Positions 53,122 through 63,948 of a stretch of DNA of 64,000 bases are shown here, one piece after another. The DNA is from Pararhizobium polonicum (lineage in GTDB: Bacteria; Pseudomonadota; Alphaproteobacteria; Rhizobiales; Rhizobiaceae). A program made the translations under genes and the position numbers. The notes beneath the pieces were generated by a model. The model saw only the letters and a list, made by a program, of their open reading frames with translations. It was not told where the DNA came from and did not search any database. The DNA lies in NCBI RefSeq assembly GCF_001687365.1, contig NZ_LGLV01000004.1:496001-560000 (forward strand), written 5' to 3'. Positions within the stretch are counted from its first letter, which is position 1. Each line of letters begins with the position of its first letter.

Positions 53122-53295
53122 CCGGGGTTCCGGGGCCATCGCTGCGGTTCCGCCATTTGCAATCTGCCCTGCCCCGGAGTATTCCTCGCGCTTTCGTCTC
53201 AACCGCCGCAACACCGCGAGAGGCGGACAACAACTGTCCTGTCGCAAGCCGTCTGCCCCATCGCGCCCGGCCCGCGGCAGCATTGCGGGTGATCC

Positions 53296-54516
53296 ATGGC
53301 ACGTGCCTTTCTGTTCGTTCTTGATTCCTTCGGCATCGGCGGAGCCCCGGACGCTGCCGAATTTGGCGATGACGGCGCCGATACGCTCGGTCATATCGCC
53401 GAATTCTGCGCCGCGGGTGCCGGTGACAGGAAGGGCCTGCGCGAGGGGCCGCTGACGCTTCCCAACATGTCGGCGCTCGGCCTGCTGCATGCGGCAAAAC
53501 TCGCCAACAAGCGTCTGCCCGCCGGCATGCCGCTGCCTGAGAGGGTTTTCGGGCTCTATGGCGCGGCCAGCGAAGTCTCGCGCGGCAAGGATACGCCCTC
53601 CGGTCACTGGGAGATCGCCGGCACACCGGTGACCTTCGACTGGGGTTATTTTCCGAACGAAGGCGACGCTTTTCCGGCCGAACTGGTCGAGGCGATCTGC
53701 CGCGAAGGCGAAGTGCCTGGCATTCTCGGCAACTGTCATGCCTCGGGCACCGACATCATTGCGCAATACGGCGATGAGCATATGCGCACCGGCAAGCCGA
53801 TCTGCTATACCTCGTCGGATTCCGTCTTCCAGATCGCCGCGCACGAACATTCCTTCGGCCTGGAACGACTGCTGGAATTGTGCCAGACGGTGCGCCGCCT
53901 GCTCGACGATTACAATATCGGCCGTGTCATCGCCCGGCCTTTTGTCGGCACCACGCCAAAGGATTTCGTCCGCACCGGCAACCGCCGGGATTATTCGGTG
54001 CTGCCGCCCGAACCGACCCTTCTCGACCGGCTGAAGGCGGCGGGCCGAACCGTTCATGCGGTCGGCAAGATCGCCGACATCTTCGCTCATCAGGGGATCG
54101 GCCGGACGATCAAGGCCAATGGCAACATGGACCTGTTCGAAGCGACCCTGAAGGCCATGGACGAGGCCGAAGACGGAGATCTGGTTTTCACCAACTTCGT
54201 CGATTTCGACATGCTCTACGGTCACCGCCGCGATGTGCCCGGCTATGCCGCAGCTCTCGAAGCCTTCGATCAGCGGCTGCCCGATCTCGACCGCAAGCTG
54301 AAACCCGGCGATATCGTCATCCTGACGGCCGACCACGGCTGCGATCCGACCTGGCGCGGCACGGACCACACGCGCGAGCGTGTACCGATCCTCGTCTTCG
54401 GCCCCGAGATCCGCACCCGATCCATCGGTGTCCTGCCGGGCTTTGCCGGGATCGGCGAAAGCATAGCCAAACATCTTGGCCTTGAACCGGGCCTCCATGG
54501 GAGAAGTTTTCTGTGA
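53296..54516 (+). CDS. deoB: Phosphopentomutase
   Basis: It interconverts (deoxy)ribose-1-phosphate and -5-phosphate, linking nucleoside breakdown to the pentose phosphate pathway. It has 406 residues, the normal length, with alkaline-phosphatase-like metal sites: [20 protein letters not shown] (first Asp), [13 protein letters not shown] (catalytic Thr region), and [20 protein letters not shown] (Asp/His cluster). It overlaps add by 4 bp, so the two are translationally coupled. It starts a plus-strand salvage run deoB-add-upp. Confidence 0.97.
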   Translation: MARAFLFVLDSFGIGGAPDAAEFGDDGADTLGHIAEFCAAGAGDRKGLREGPLTLPNMSALGLLHAAKLANKRLPAGMPLPERVFGLYGAASEVSRGKDTPSGHWEIAGTPVTFDWGYFPNEGDAFPAELVEAICREGEVPGILGNCHASGTDIIAQYGDEHMRTGKPICYTSSDSVFQIAAHEHSFGLERLLELCQTVRRLLDDYNIGRVIARPFVGTTPKDFVRTGNRRDYSVLPPEPTLLDRLKAAGRTVHAVGKIADIFAHQGIGRTIKANGNMDLFEATLKAMDEAEDGDLVFTNFVDFDMLYGHRRDVPGYAAALEAFDQRLPDLDRKLKPGDIVILTADHGCDPTWRGTDHTRERVPILVFGPEIRTRSIGVLPGFAGIGESIAKHLGLEPGLHGRSFL

Positions 54517-55481
54517 CCGCACATCTGAAGAAGGCTGAGCTGCACTGCCATATCGAGGGTGCTGCTCCACCGGCGCTCGCCCTTGCCCAGGCGCGCAAAT
54601 ACAATGTCGATGTCCGCGGCATCATCGAGGACGGGGCCTATGTCTGGGCGGATTTCAGCCATTTCCTCACATGCTACGACGCCGTTGCCGAGCTTTTCCG
54701 CACGGAGGAAGACTACGCGCTGCTGGCCGAAGCCTATCTGACGGAACTGGCGCAGGCGGGGACGATCTACAGCGAGATCATCGTTTCGCCCGATCACGGC
54801 AACACGATCGGCATCGGCAGCGATGCCTATATCCGCGGGCTTGCCGCCGGCATCGAGGCCGCGAAGGCGAAAACTGGCATCGAAGGCCGGATGATCATCA
54901 CCATTATCCGGCATATGGGGCCGGAAGCGGCCGAGAAAACGGCTCTTTACGCGGCCAGACGGGAGCATCCGCTGGTGACCGGCTTCAACCTCGCCGGCGA
55001 GGAGCGCATGCACAAGGTCGCGGATTTTGCCCGCGCCTTCGATATTGCCCGTGATTGCGGCCTCGGCATCACCATTCATGCCGGCGAGATGGTCGGCGCT
55101 TTCAGCGTGCGCGATGCGCTCGACCATGTGCGCCCGTCGCGCATCAGTCACGGCGTGCGCGCCATCGAGGATGCCGATCTCGTCAAGCGGATCGCCGCCG
55201 AAGGCGTCGTGCTCGAAACCTGCCCCGGATCCAACGTATCGTTGCAGGTCTTTCCGGATTTCGCCGCCCATCCGTTGCGCGCCCTTTATGAGGCCGGCTG
55301 CCGGGTGACGCTCAACTCCGACGATCCGCCGTTCTTTCACACATCGCTGAAACAGGAATACGAGATCGCCTCGCAAGTGATGGGTTTTAGCGACGACGAG
55401 ATCAACGGCATGACGCGCACGGCGATCGAGGCCGCCTTCGTCGACGAGCCGACGCGAAAGCGCCTGCTCTCAGCGATTTGA
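54513..55481 (+). CDS. add: Adenosine deaminase family protein
   Basis: A zinc amidohydrolase of 322 residues that deaminates adenosine (or, in a closely related subgroup, adenine). The metal and catalytic motifs are present: [14 protein letters not shown] (HxH), [12 protein letters not shown] (His and catalytic Glu region), [11 protein letters not shown], and LNSDDPPFF (Asp pair). Because adenine deaminases (ADE) share these motifs, the exact substrate is not certain. The position in a nucleoside operon, directly after and overlapping deoB, favours adenosine or deoxyadenosine. Confidence 0.9.
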   Translation: MTAHLKKAELHCHIEGAAPPALALAQARKYNVDVRGIIEDGAYVWADFSHFLTCYDAVAELFRTEEDYALLAEAYLTELAQAGTIYSEIIVSPDHGNTIGIGSDAYIRGLAAGIEAAKAKTGIEGRMIITIIRHMGPEAAEKTALYAARREHPLVTGFNLAGEERMHKVADFARAFDIARDCGLGITIHAGEMVGAFSVRDALDHVRPSRISHGVRAIEDADLVKRIAAEGVVLETCPGSNVSLQVFPDFAAHPLRALYEAGCRVTLNSDDPPFFHTSLKQEYEIASQVMGFSDDEINGMTRTAIEAAFVDEPTRKRLLSAI

Positions 55482-55590
55482 GCGCCTGTGGGCTGGGGAT
55501 GACAGGGCAAAGCGCTGCCGAGGCCTTGCAGCGGTGCGGCTTTCCGTGAAAAAAGGATTTTAAATCCGGTTTCCGCAGGAAGGCTTGGCC

Positions 55591-56220
55591 ATGGACGGCG
55601 TTACAGTCATCAATCATCCGCTTGTTCAGCACAAGCTGACCATCATGCGCAAGAAGGAGACCTCGACGGCAGGTTTCCGGCGGCTGCTGCGCGAAATTTC
55701 CACCCTGCTCTGCTACGAGGTCACCCGCGATCTCGAACTGACGATGGAAACCATCGAGACGCCGATGCAGACCATCCAGGCGCCGGTGCTCGAAGGCAAG
55801 AAACTGGTTTTCGCCTCCATCCTGCGCGCCGGCAACGGCCTGCTCGAAGGCATGCTCGAACTGGTGCCCTCCGCCCGCGTCTCGCATGTCGGCGTCTACC
55901 GCGACCATGAAACGCTGGAAGCGGTCGAATATTACTTCAAGGCGCCCGAAAGCATGTCCGAACGGCTCGTCATCGTCGTCGATCCGATGCTGGCCACCGG
56001 CAACTCCTCGATTGCCGCCATCGACAAGCTGAAGGAACGCGGTGCCACCAAGCTGCGCTTCCTCTGCCTGCTCGCCGCCCCCGAGGGCATACGGAACTTC
56101 CAGGCCGCCCATCCGGATGTGCCGATCTATACCGCCTCGATCGACAGCCACCTCAACGAACAGGGCTATATCGTTCCCGGTCTCGGCGATGCCGGCGACC
56201 GGATGTACGGAACGAAGTAG
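55591..56220 (+). CDS. upp: Uracil phosphoribosyltransferase
   Basis: It converts uracil and PRPP to UMP. At 209 residues it has the family's length. The PRPP-binding motif is [19 protein letters not shown] (~130), and the uracil-specific C-terminal region is [18 protein letters not shown]. The N-terminus [20 protein letters not shown] is typical. The ATG at 55591 has AGGAAGG upstream and is preferred over a TTG six bases earlier. It ends at an intrinsic terminator, closing the deoB-add-upp run. Confidence 0.97.
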   Translation: MDGVTVINHPLVQHKLTIMRKKETSTAGFRRLLREISTLLCYEVTRDLELTMETIETPMQTIQAPVLEGKKLVFASILRAGNGLLEGMLELVPSARVSHVGVYRDHETLEAVEYYFKAPESMSERLVIVVDPMLATGNSSIAAIDKLKERGATKLRFLCLLAAPEGIRNFQAAHPDVPIYTASIDSHLNEQGYIVPGLGDAGDRMYGTK

Positions 56221-56284
56221 GTTCGCCGTACAGGCAGACCCAAATCTTGCCGATTCCTTAACCAGATTTTCACATGAACCACCG

Positions 56285-56310
56285 GCCGCCGGAAAATCCG
56301 GCGGCTTTTT
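56285..56310 (+). terminator. Intrinsic terminator of upp
   Basis: GCCGCCGGA and TCCGGCGGC form a 9-bp perfect stem around AAA, followed by TTTTT. It lies 65 bp after the upp stop codon. Confidence 0.93.
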
Positions 56311-56372
56311 GCATCCTGTTAGTGGGCTTCATGCTTAGCTGAACGCTGTTTCCATAGCCGGGATAGGACAGG

Positions 56373-56880
56373 ATGCTTTTACGTTTGGCCGTCTTTGGCG
56401 GAGGTATGGTCCTTGCCGCCATGTTGCTGCCGGGTCTTGCCACGTCCTATCTCAACCGCGCGCCGACCGACGACACGCCAGCCAAGCCCGCGCAGGCGAG
56501 CCCGGCGAAATATGCCGGCGGCAAGGGTGTGCTGCTGGAGGCTAGTGCCGGCGGGCATTTCTTCGGCACGTTCACGATCAACGGCCGCAAGCAAGATGGC
56601 CTGGTGGATACCGGCGCCAGCGTGATCGCCATCAACATCTCGACGGCGCGGCGGCTAGGCATTTCCACTGGTTCGCTGTCCTTCAGCGCACAGGTCAATA
56701 CGGCCAATGGCGCGATCAAGGCCGCCCGTGTCGTGCTCGATCGCGTCGAGATCGGCACGATTGCCGTCAGGGACGTCGAGGCCATGGTGCTACCGGACAA
56801 ATCCCTGTCCGGCATGCTGGTCGGCATGAGTTTTCTCAACAGGCTTTCGTCCTACCGGGTCGAAAACGGTGCGCTGCACC

Positions 56881-56891
<11 letters not shown>
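56373..56891 (+). CDS. Membrane-anchored retropepsin-like aspartic protease (clan AA)
   Basis: A 172-residue protein with an N-terminal signal anchor (LAVFGGGMVLAAMLLPGLAT) and a single-lobe retropepsin-like domain. The active-site motif is DGLVDTGASVIAINIST (Asp-Thr-Gly at ~86); the second hallmark is the hydrophobic-Gly segment SGMLVGMSFLNRLSSYRVEN. Such proteins (TIGR02281 type) are widespread in alphaproteobacteria and would dimerise to be active in the periplasm; substrates are unknown. It overlaps the convergent deoA by 11 bp. Confidence 0.88.
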
Positions 56892-58209
<1,318 letters not shown>

Positions 58210-58211
58210 GA

Positions 58212-58988
58212 TCAGTAAGCCGTCGCGCCGGCGACCGGTTCGCGGTCTTCCAGCACGGAGAGGATGTCGTCCAACAGGCCGGAGGCGCCGAAGCGGAAGG
58301 TCGAGGGCATCGGCCAATCGGGGCTATGGATCATGGCGGCAAGATTGAGATAGAGGCGGGCGTCACTGATGGTGCGCACACCGCCGGCCGGCTTGAAGCC
58401 GACCTTGCGGCCACTTTCGCGAATGCAGGTCAGCATGATATCGGCCGCCTCCAGCGTTGCATTGATTGCCGCCTTGCCGGTGGAGGTCTTGATGAAATCG
58501 GCACCTTCCTGGATGGCGATGTGCGAGGCGTTGCGGATCAGGCCGCGATCCTTCATTTCACCGGTCTCCAGAATGACCTTCAGCAGGACAGGCGACGGGC
58601 AGGCCTGCCGCACCGCCGAGATCATCGTGCGGACCGCCTGCTCATCGCCGGCCATGAAGGCGCGGTAAGGAATGACCAGATCGATCTCGTCGGCACCATC
58701 GGCAATCGCCTGCTGCGTTTCGGCGACGACCGTTTCGACCGGCAGCTCCCCGGCGGGAAAATTGACCACGGTCGCGATCTTCACCGCGCTGTCGGCCCCA
58801 AGGATCGACCGGGCCTGGGCGACGAAACGCGGCCAGATGCAGATCGCGGCCGTATGACCATGCGGCGTGCGAGCGGAAGCGCAGAGATCTTCGATCGCCT
58901 GTGGCGTGCAATCGTCGGTCAGATCGGTGAGATCCAGCAACGACAGCGAAAGCGCGGCTATCTGGCGATTGTTGACTTCGAGCATCAT
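58212..58988 (-). CDS. deoC: Deoxyribose-phosphate aldolase
   Basis: A Schiff-base aldolase that splits 2-deoxyribose-5-phosphate into glyceraldehyde-3-phosphate and acetaldehyde. It has 258 residues. The catalytic Lys is in ADFIKTSTGKAAINATL, with the second Lys in VGFKPAGGVRTISDARL. Other segments include EIDLVIPYRAFMAGDE. Two consecutive ATGs (58988 and 58985) both fit; the frame is open upstream without family-like sequence. It lies 130 bp after punA and 2 bp before deoA. Confidence 0.97.
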   Translation of the reverse strand: MMLEVNNRQIAALSLSLLDLTDLTDDCTPQAIEDLCASARTPHGHTAAICIWPRFVAQARSILGADSAVKIATVVNFPAGELPVETVVAETQQAIADGADEIDLVIPYRAFMAGDEQAVRTMISAVRQACPSPVLLKVILETGEMKDRGLIRNASHIAIQEGADFIKTSTGKAAINATLEAADIMLTCIRESGRKVGFKPAGGVRTISDARLYLNLAAMIHSPDWPMPSTFRFGASGLLDDILSVLEDREPVAGATAY

Positions 58989-59118
58989 GGGGTCCGTCCA
59001 TTTCCTTGGTCGCAGTGGTTCGTGACCGAGGCGGCGGCCGGTCACGAACGGTTGTTCTATACGCTTGAGGCGATCACGCAAAGCCGTTGCGCGCGGCGGC
59101 GCAAACCGGGCGGGCCGG

Positions 59119-59916
59119 TCAGGCTTCTGACGAGATCATTTCGGTGAGGATGGACGCAAGCCGCCGGCCGCCGATCGGCGCCATGTCCTTGGTCTCGTGA
59201 TGGCTGAGTTCGCCGCCCGTCATGCCGGCACCAAAATTGGTGATGACCGAGGCGGCCGCGACCTTCAGGCCGAAGAAGCGGGCGAGAATGACCTCCGGCA
59301 CGGTCGACATGCCGACCGCATCGGCACCAAGAATGCGGGCCATGCGGATTTCGGCCGGCGTTTCGAAATTCGGACCGGAGAACCACATGTAGACCCCCGA
59401 ACCCATCGGAATATCCAGCTTGGTCGCCGCAGCACGCATGCGCTCGGTCAGTTCCGCATCATAGGCAGAGGTAAGCCCGACGAAACGATCGTCGCTATCG
59501 ACGCCGATCAGCGGGCTGACGCCGGAAAAATTGATATGATCAGTGATCTGCATCACCGAGCCGGGCGGCAGGTCTTCGCGCAATGACCCGGCGGAATTGG
59601 TGAGGATCAGCGTCTCGACACCCAGCGCCTTCAGCGTCTCGATCGGGCCGCGCATCGCATTGGCGTCGCCGCGCTCGTAAAAATGGACACGGCCGGACAG
59701 GACGATGACCGGGACGCCGCCAATCTCTCCCGCAACCAGTTCACCGGCATGGCCGGAAACGGCGCTGACCGGAAAGCCCGGAATATCGGCATAGGAAATC
59801 CGCACCGGATCGCTCACCGCCTCGACCAACGACCCGAGCCCCGAGCCCAGCACGATGCCGTAACGGGGCGAGCGGCCGGCAAGCCGGCTCCTGAGCATCC
59901 CGGCAGCGGCGGTCAT
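59119..59916 (-). CDS. punA: Purine-nucleoside phosphorylase (trimeric PNP family)
   Basis: It phosphorolyses inosine and guanosine (and deoxy forms) to base and (deoxy)ribose-1-phosphate. The 265-residue protein has GIVLGSGLGSLVEAV (phosphate site), VSGHAGELVAGEIGGVPVIV, SGRVHFYERGD, TNSAGSLREDL, and the purine-site region GPNFETPAEIRM followed by ASVITNFGAGMTGG with the base-binding Asn. This is the trimeric, PunA/XapA-type fold rather than hexameric DeoD. It overlaps cdd by 4 bp. Confidence 0.95.
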   Translation of the reverse strand: MTAAAGMLRSRLAGRSPRYGIVLGSGLGSLVEAVSDPVRISYADIPGFPVSAVSGHAGELVAGEIGGVPVIVLSGRVHFYERGDANAMRGPIETLKALGVETLILTNSAGSLREDLPPGSVMQITDHINFSGVSPLIGVDSDDRFVGLTSAYDAELTERMRAAATKLDIPMGSGVYMWFSGPNFETPAEIRMARILGADAVGMSTVPEVILARFFGLKVAAASVITNFGAGMTGGELSHHETKDMAPIGGRRLASILTEMISSEA

Positions 59917-60305
59917 CCGATGACCTCGGTCTCGAAGGAATGCGGCAGCAGATCGGAGAGAGCGAGCGTCTTTTTCACGCCGGTCTCGTCGCAGAGATAG
60001 ATGCGGGTGCTGGCTCCGGAAAACTCAGCCAGCCGCTGGCGGCAGCCGCCGCAGGGCGGGCAGAGCGCCAGCTTTTCGGCGATGACCGCCACCTCAACGA
60101 TCTTGCGCTGACCGGCCATCACCATATGGCTGATCGCGGTCGTCTCGGCGCACCAGCCTTCCGGAAAGGACAGGTTTTCGATATTGGCGCCGGTGTAGAT
60201 CCTGCCGTCTTCGGCGCGGATGGCGGCACCGACGGGGAACTTGGAATAGGGCGCATGCGCCTTCGCCATCGCCTCGCGTGCCGCTTCGAAAAGTTCGTTT
60301 TCCAT
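59913..60305 (-). CDS. cdd: Cytidine deaminase
   Basis: A small tetrameric zinc deaminase (130 residues) that converts cytidine and deoxycytidine to uridine and deoxyuridine. The zinc motifs are GWCAETTAISHMVMAG (Cys and catalytic Glu) and CPPCGGCRQRLAEF (two Cys). The N-terminus has FPVGAAIRAEDGRIYTGANI. The start at 60305 has AAGGAG 8 nt upstream. It lies 2 bp after the permease gene and overlaps punA by 4 bp, so the uptake and salvage genes are tightly coupled. Confidence 0.96.
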   Translation of the reverse strand: MENELFEAAREAMAKAHAPYSKFPVGAAIRAEDGRIYTGANIENLSFPEGWCAETTAISHMVMAGQRKIVEVAVIAEKLALCPPCGGCRQRLAEFSGASTRIYLCDETGVKKTLALSDLLPHSFETEVIG

Positions 60306-60307
60306 GG

Positions 60308-61279
60308 TCAGCGCTCCTTCACATAGGGTACGCCGCCGGCCTTCGGCGGGATCGCCTTGCCGATAAAGCCGGCAAGCAGGACGACGGTCAGGATATAGGG
60401 CAGCGCCTGCATAAATTGCACCGGCACCTGGCCGATCAGCGGCAACGGATTGCCCTGCAGGCGGATGGCAAAGGCATCGAGGAAACCGAACAGCAGGCAG
60501 GCCAGCATGATATTGACCGGCCGCCATTTGGCGAAGATCAGGGCGGCGAGCGCGATATAGCCCTTGCCCGCCGTCATGCCCTTGACGAAGCCGGCATTCA
60601 TGGCGAGCGACAGATAGGCGCCGGCAAAGCCGCAGAGGATACCGGCGCAGATGACGGCGCGATAGCGCAGCCAGATCACCGAGATGCCGGCCGTATCCAC
60701 CGCACCCGGGTTTTCACCGACGGCGCGCAGGCGCAGGCCGAAGCGGGTGCGATAGAGTATCCACCAGCTGATCGGCACCATGGCGAAAGCGAGATAGGTG
60801 AGGATGAAATGGCCGGACAGCAGATCGGAATAGATCGGTCCGAGGACCGGCACCTCCTTCACCGCATCCGCAAACGGAAATTCGATCGTCTGGAAGCGGG
60901 CGTCGCCCGACAGCGCCGGCGTGCGGCCGCCCTGGCGGAACCAGGCTTCGCCGAGAATGACGGTCGAACCGGCAACGACGAAATTGATGGCGACGCCGGA
61001 GACGATCTGGCTGCCGCGCTGGGTGATCGAGGCATAGCCATGCACCAGCGCCAGCAGAACCGAGATCAGGATACCGGCGAGAAGCCCCGCCCAGACGGAG
61101 CCGGTCACGGCGGCGACGGCGGCTGCGGCAAAAGCCGAGCCCAGCATCTTGCCTTCGAGACCGATGTCAAAGACCCCTGCCCGCTCCGTGAACAATCCGG
61201 CAAGGGCGGCAAAAATCAGCGGCACCGAGACGCGGATGGTCGATTCCAGGAGCGCGATGATGGTTTGGAAAAGGTCCAT
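60308..61279 (-). CDS. ABC transporter permease, nucleoside/BMP type (second permease)
   Basis: A 323-residue inner-membrane permease of the branched-chain/ribose-type (BPD_transp_2) family. About eight to nine hydrophobic segments are visible; conserved stretches include AGVFDIGLEGKMLGSAFAAA and VGENPGAVDTAGISVIWLRY. Together with the preceding permease and ATPase it forms an importer like the nucleoside transporters that use BmpA-type binding proteins. Its place directly before cdd, punA, deoC and deoA strongly suggests nucleosides as substrate. It lies 3 bp after the first permease gene. Confidence 0.92.
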   Translation of the reverse strand: MDLFQTIIALLESTIRVSVPLIFAALAGLFTERAGVFDIGLEGKMLGSAFAAAAVAAVTGSVWAGLLAGILISVLLALVHGYASITQRGSQIVSGVAINFVVAGSTVILGEAWFRQGGRTPALSGDARFQTIEFPFADAVKEVPVLGPIYSDLLSGHFILTYLAFAMVPISWWILYRTRFGLRLRAVGENPGAVDTAGISVIWLRYRAVICAGILCGFAGAYLSLAMNAGFVKGMTAGKGYIALAALIFAKWRPVNIMLACLLFGFLDAFAIRLQGNPLPLIGQVPVQFMQALPYILTVVLLAGFIGKAIPPKAGGVPYVKER

Positions 61280-61282
61280 GGC

Positions 61283-62416
61283 TCAGGCTCCCCGTGTCTG
61301 CGCGGCGGCGGCAGAGCGGCTGCCGATGGCTGCAAATGCCCGTCCGATCGCGGGGCGGAACATGTTTTCGAGTGCGCCGGCAAACAGGATGACCAGACCC
61401 TGGATGATGACGATCATGTCGCGCGAGATGGACGGCATTTCGAAGGCGATTTCGGCACCGCCCTGATAGAGCATGCCGAACAGGATCGCCGCCGGAATGA
61501 TGCCGGCCGGATGGGAGCGGCCCATCAGCGCCACGGCGATGCCGACGAAACCTGCGCCCTGCACGAAATCCAGCTGCATGCGGAACTGTTCGCCCATGAT
61601 CGGGTTCAACGCCATCATGCCGGCAAGCCCGCCGGAGATCATCATGACGATGATGGTGATGCGGGTTTCGCTGATGCCCGCATAGCGCGCCGCCGAAGGG
61701 CTATGGCCCATGGTGCGCAACTCGTAGCCGAACCGCGTGCGCCAGATCAGCACCCAGACGCCGAAGGCGGCGAGCAGCGCCAGCAGGAACGACACGTTGA
61801 ACGGCGCATTGCCGACATTCAGTCCGAAGATCGCCAAAAGCCAGTCCAGCTTCGGCAATTGCCCGCCCGCCTCGAAGGTGCGGGTCTGGGTGGCCATCGA
61901 GCCGAGCGGCTTCATCACCTTGGTCAGAAGATAGACCATGATGCTGGAAGCGATGAAATTGAACATGATGGTGGTGATGACGATATGGCTGCCGCGCTTG
62001 GCCTGCAGCCAGCCGGGCAGGAAGGCCCAGAGCGCGCCAAAGGCGGCGGAACCGATGATCGCCACCGGAAAGACCACGAACCACGGCATGGTCCGATCGA
62101 GCCAGAGACAGGCGAGCGCCACACCGATGCCGCCGATATAGGCCTGCCCCTCGCTGCCGATATTGAACAGACCGGCATGGAAGGCGACGGCTACCGAGAG
62201 GCCGGTGAAGATGAAGGTCGTGGCGTAATAGAGCGTGAAGCCGATATATTCGCCGCGGCCGAAGGCACCGTTGATCATGTGATAGGCGGCTTTGAGCGGA
62301 TTTTCGCCGACCAGCAGCACAACAAGGCCGGCGACCAGGAAGGCAACGACAAGGTTGACCAGCGGGATCAGGCCATATTCGGCCCAGGCCGGCAGTTTCG
62401 CATATGGATTGCTCAT
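61283..62416 (-). CDS. ABC transporter permease, nucleoside/BMP type (first permease)
   Basis: A 377-residue permease of the same family as its downstream partner, with about nine hydrophobic segments. Recognisable segments are AYHMINGAFGRGEYIGFTLY, AGLFNIGSEGQAYIGGIGVA and TMGHSPSAARYAGISETRIT. Permeases of such importers usually come as an unequal pair, one longer than the other, as here. It overlaps the ATPase gene by 4 bp and is 3 bp before the second permease. Confidence 0.92.
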   Translation of the reverse strand: MSNPYAKLPAWAEYGLIPLVNLVVAFLVAGLVVLLVGENPLKAAYHMINGAFGRGEYIGFTLYYATTFIFTGLSVAVAFHAGLFNIGSEGQAYIGGIGVALACLWLDRTMPWFVVFPVAIIGSAAFGALWAFLPGWLQAKRGSHIVITTIMFNFIASSIMVYLLTKVMKPLGSMATQTRTFEAGGQLPKLDWLLAIFGLNVGNAPFNVSFLLALLAAFGVWVLIWRTRFGYELRTMGHSPSAARYAGISETRITIIVMMISGGLAGMMALNPIMGEQFRMQLDFVQGAGFVGIAVALMGRSHPAGIIPAAILFGMLYQGGAEIAFEMPSISRDMIVIIQGLVILFAGALENMFRPAIGRAFAAIGSRSAAAAQTRGA

Positions 62417-63948
62417 TCGGCGGCCTCCTTGTGGCCTTCGACCCCGGCCATCAGCAGGCCGAGTTCCCCTTCGGTCGCATCCGGATCCCGCTCGCCGACA
62501 ACGCGGCCGGCGAACATCACGACAATGCGGTCCGACAGGGCGCGGATTTCATCAAGTTCGACGGAGACAAGCAGCACAGCCTTGCCCTGATCCCGCATCT
62601 CGATGATCCGCTTGTGGATGAATTCGATGGCGCCGACATCGACGCCGCGTGTCGGCTGGCCGATGATCAGCACATCCGGATTGCGCTCCATCTCGCGCGC
62701 CAGCACGATCTTCTGCTGGTTGCCGCCGGAAAAATTGGCGGTCTTCAAACGCGGATTGGGCGGGCGGATATCGTATCTCTTGATTTTTTCCTCGGCGTCG
62801 GCCTGGATCGCCCGGGTGTTGAGAAAGACGCCGTTCAGATATTTCTTGTCCCGATGATAGCCGAGAATGCCGTTTTCGCTCTCCTCGAACTTCAGCACGA
62901 GGCCGACATGATGGCGATCTTCCGGCACATGGGCGAGGCCTCTCGTGCGCAAACCGGCGGGATCGGCATGGCCGGTGACATCGACCGCTTCGCCATTCAG
63001 AAGCACTGTGCCAGAGATTGCCTTGCGGATGCCGGAGATCGCCTCCAGCAGTTCCGACTGGCCGTTGCCGGCAACACCGGCGATGCCGACGATCTCGCCG
63101 GCCCGAAGGTCGAAGGAGACATCGTCGACCATGGTCACGCCACGCCCGTCGCGCACGGTCAGGTTCCTGACCGACAGCTTCACCTCACCCGGATTGGCCG
63201 CACCCTTGTCGACGCGTAGCAGAACGCGACGGCCGACCATCAGCTCGGCCAGTTCCTCGACGGAGGTTTCACGGGTGTTGCGCGTTGCCACCATCTCGCC
63301 GCGGCGCATGACGGAGACCTCGTCGGTGATCGCCATGATCTCGCGCAGCTTGTGGGTGATGAAAATGATCGTCTTGCCCTGATCCTTCAGCTGCCCGAGG
63401 ATGCGGAACAGGTGATCGGCTTCCGGCGGCGTCAGGACGCCCGTCGGCTCGTCGAGGATGAGAATATCGGCCTTGCGATAGAGGGCCTTGAGGATTTCGA
63501 CGCGCTGCTGCAGGCCGACCGGAAGTTCCTCGATCAGCGCATCCGGATTGACCTCCAGCGCGTATTCGCGCTCCAGCCGCTTCAATTCGACCCGGGCCTT
63601 GGAGATGCTGGCATTGAGGATCTGGCTGTCTTCGGCGCCGAGCATGACGTTTTCGAGCACCGTGAAGTTTTCGACCAGCATGAAATGCTGGTGGACCATG
63701 CCGATACCGCTCGATATCGCCGCATTCGGGTCCTTGATCGTTACCTTGCTGCCATCGACGACGATATCGCCGCTATCGGCCTGGTAGAAGCCGTAGAGGA
63801 TCGACATCAGGGTCGATTTGCCGGCGCCGTTTTCACCGATGATGCCGTGAATGGTGCCCTTGCGGACAGTCAGGTTGATGTTCTTGTTGGCATGGACAAG
63901 GCCAAAGCTCTTGTCTATGCCACGCAACTCGATGGCAATATCGCTCAT
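62413..63948 (-). CDS. ABC transporter ATP-binding protein, nucleoside/sugar type (two NBDs)
   Basis: A 511-residue protein with two nucleotide-binding domains, like RbsA or NupA. NBD1: Walker A GENGAGKSTLMSILYG, a weak signature ELPVGLQQRVEILKAL, Walker B LILDEPTGVLTPPEAD. NBD2: a degenerate Walker A GVAGNGQSELLEAIS (no Lys), signature NFSGGNQQKIVLAREM, and VLIIGQPTRGVDVGAIEF as Walker B. This asymmetry is usual in the family. It starts 52 bp from the right edge; a BmpA-type binding protein gene is expected just outside the window upstream. Confidence 0.93.
   Translation of the reverse strand: MSDIAIELRGIDKSFGLVHANKNINLTVRKGTIHGIIGENGAGKSTLMSILYGFYQADSGDIVVDGSKVTIKDPNAAISSGIGMVHQHFMLVENFTVLENVMLGAEDSQILNASISKARVELKRLEREYALEVNPDALIEELPVGLQQRVEILKALYRKADILILDEPTGVLTPPEADHLFRILGQLKDQGKTIIFITHKLREIMAITDEVSVMRRGEMVATRNTRETSVEELAELMVGRRVLLRVDKGAANPGEVKLSVRNLTVRDGRGVTMVDDVSFDLRAGEIVGIAGVAGNGQSELLEAISGIRKAISGTVLLNGEAVDVTGHADPAGLRTRGLAHVPEDRHHVGLVLKFEESENGILGYHRDKKYLNGVFLNTRAIQADAEEKIKRYDIRPPNPRLKTANFSGGNQQKIVLAREMERNPDVLIIGQPTRGVDVGAIEFIHKRIIEMRDQGKAVLLVSVELDEIRALSDRIVVMFAGRVVGERDPDATEGELGLLMAGVEGHKEAAE

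Noticed and set aside
60278..62590. A 770-codon plus-strand open frame antisense to the two permease genes
   Set aside because: Its composition (His, Asp, Gln, Arg rich) is the mirror of membrane-protein codons on the other strand. No start signal or protein motif supports it.
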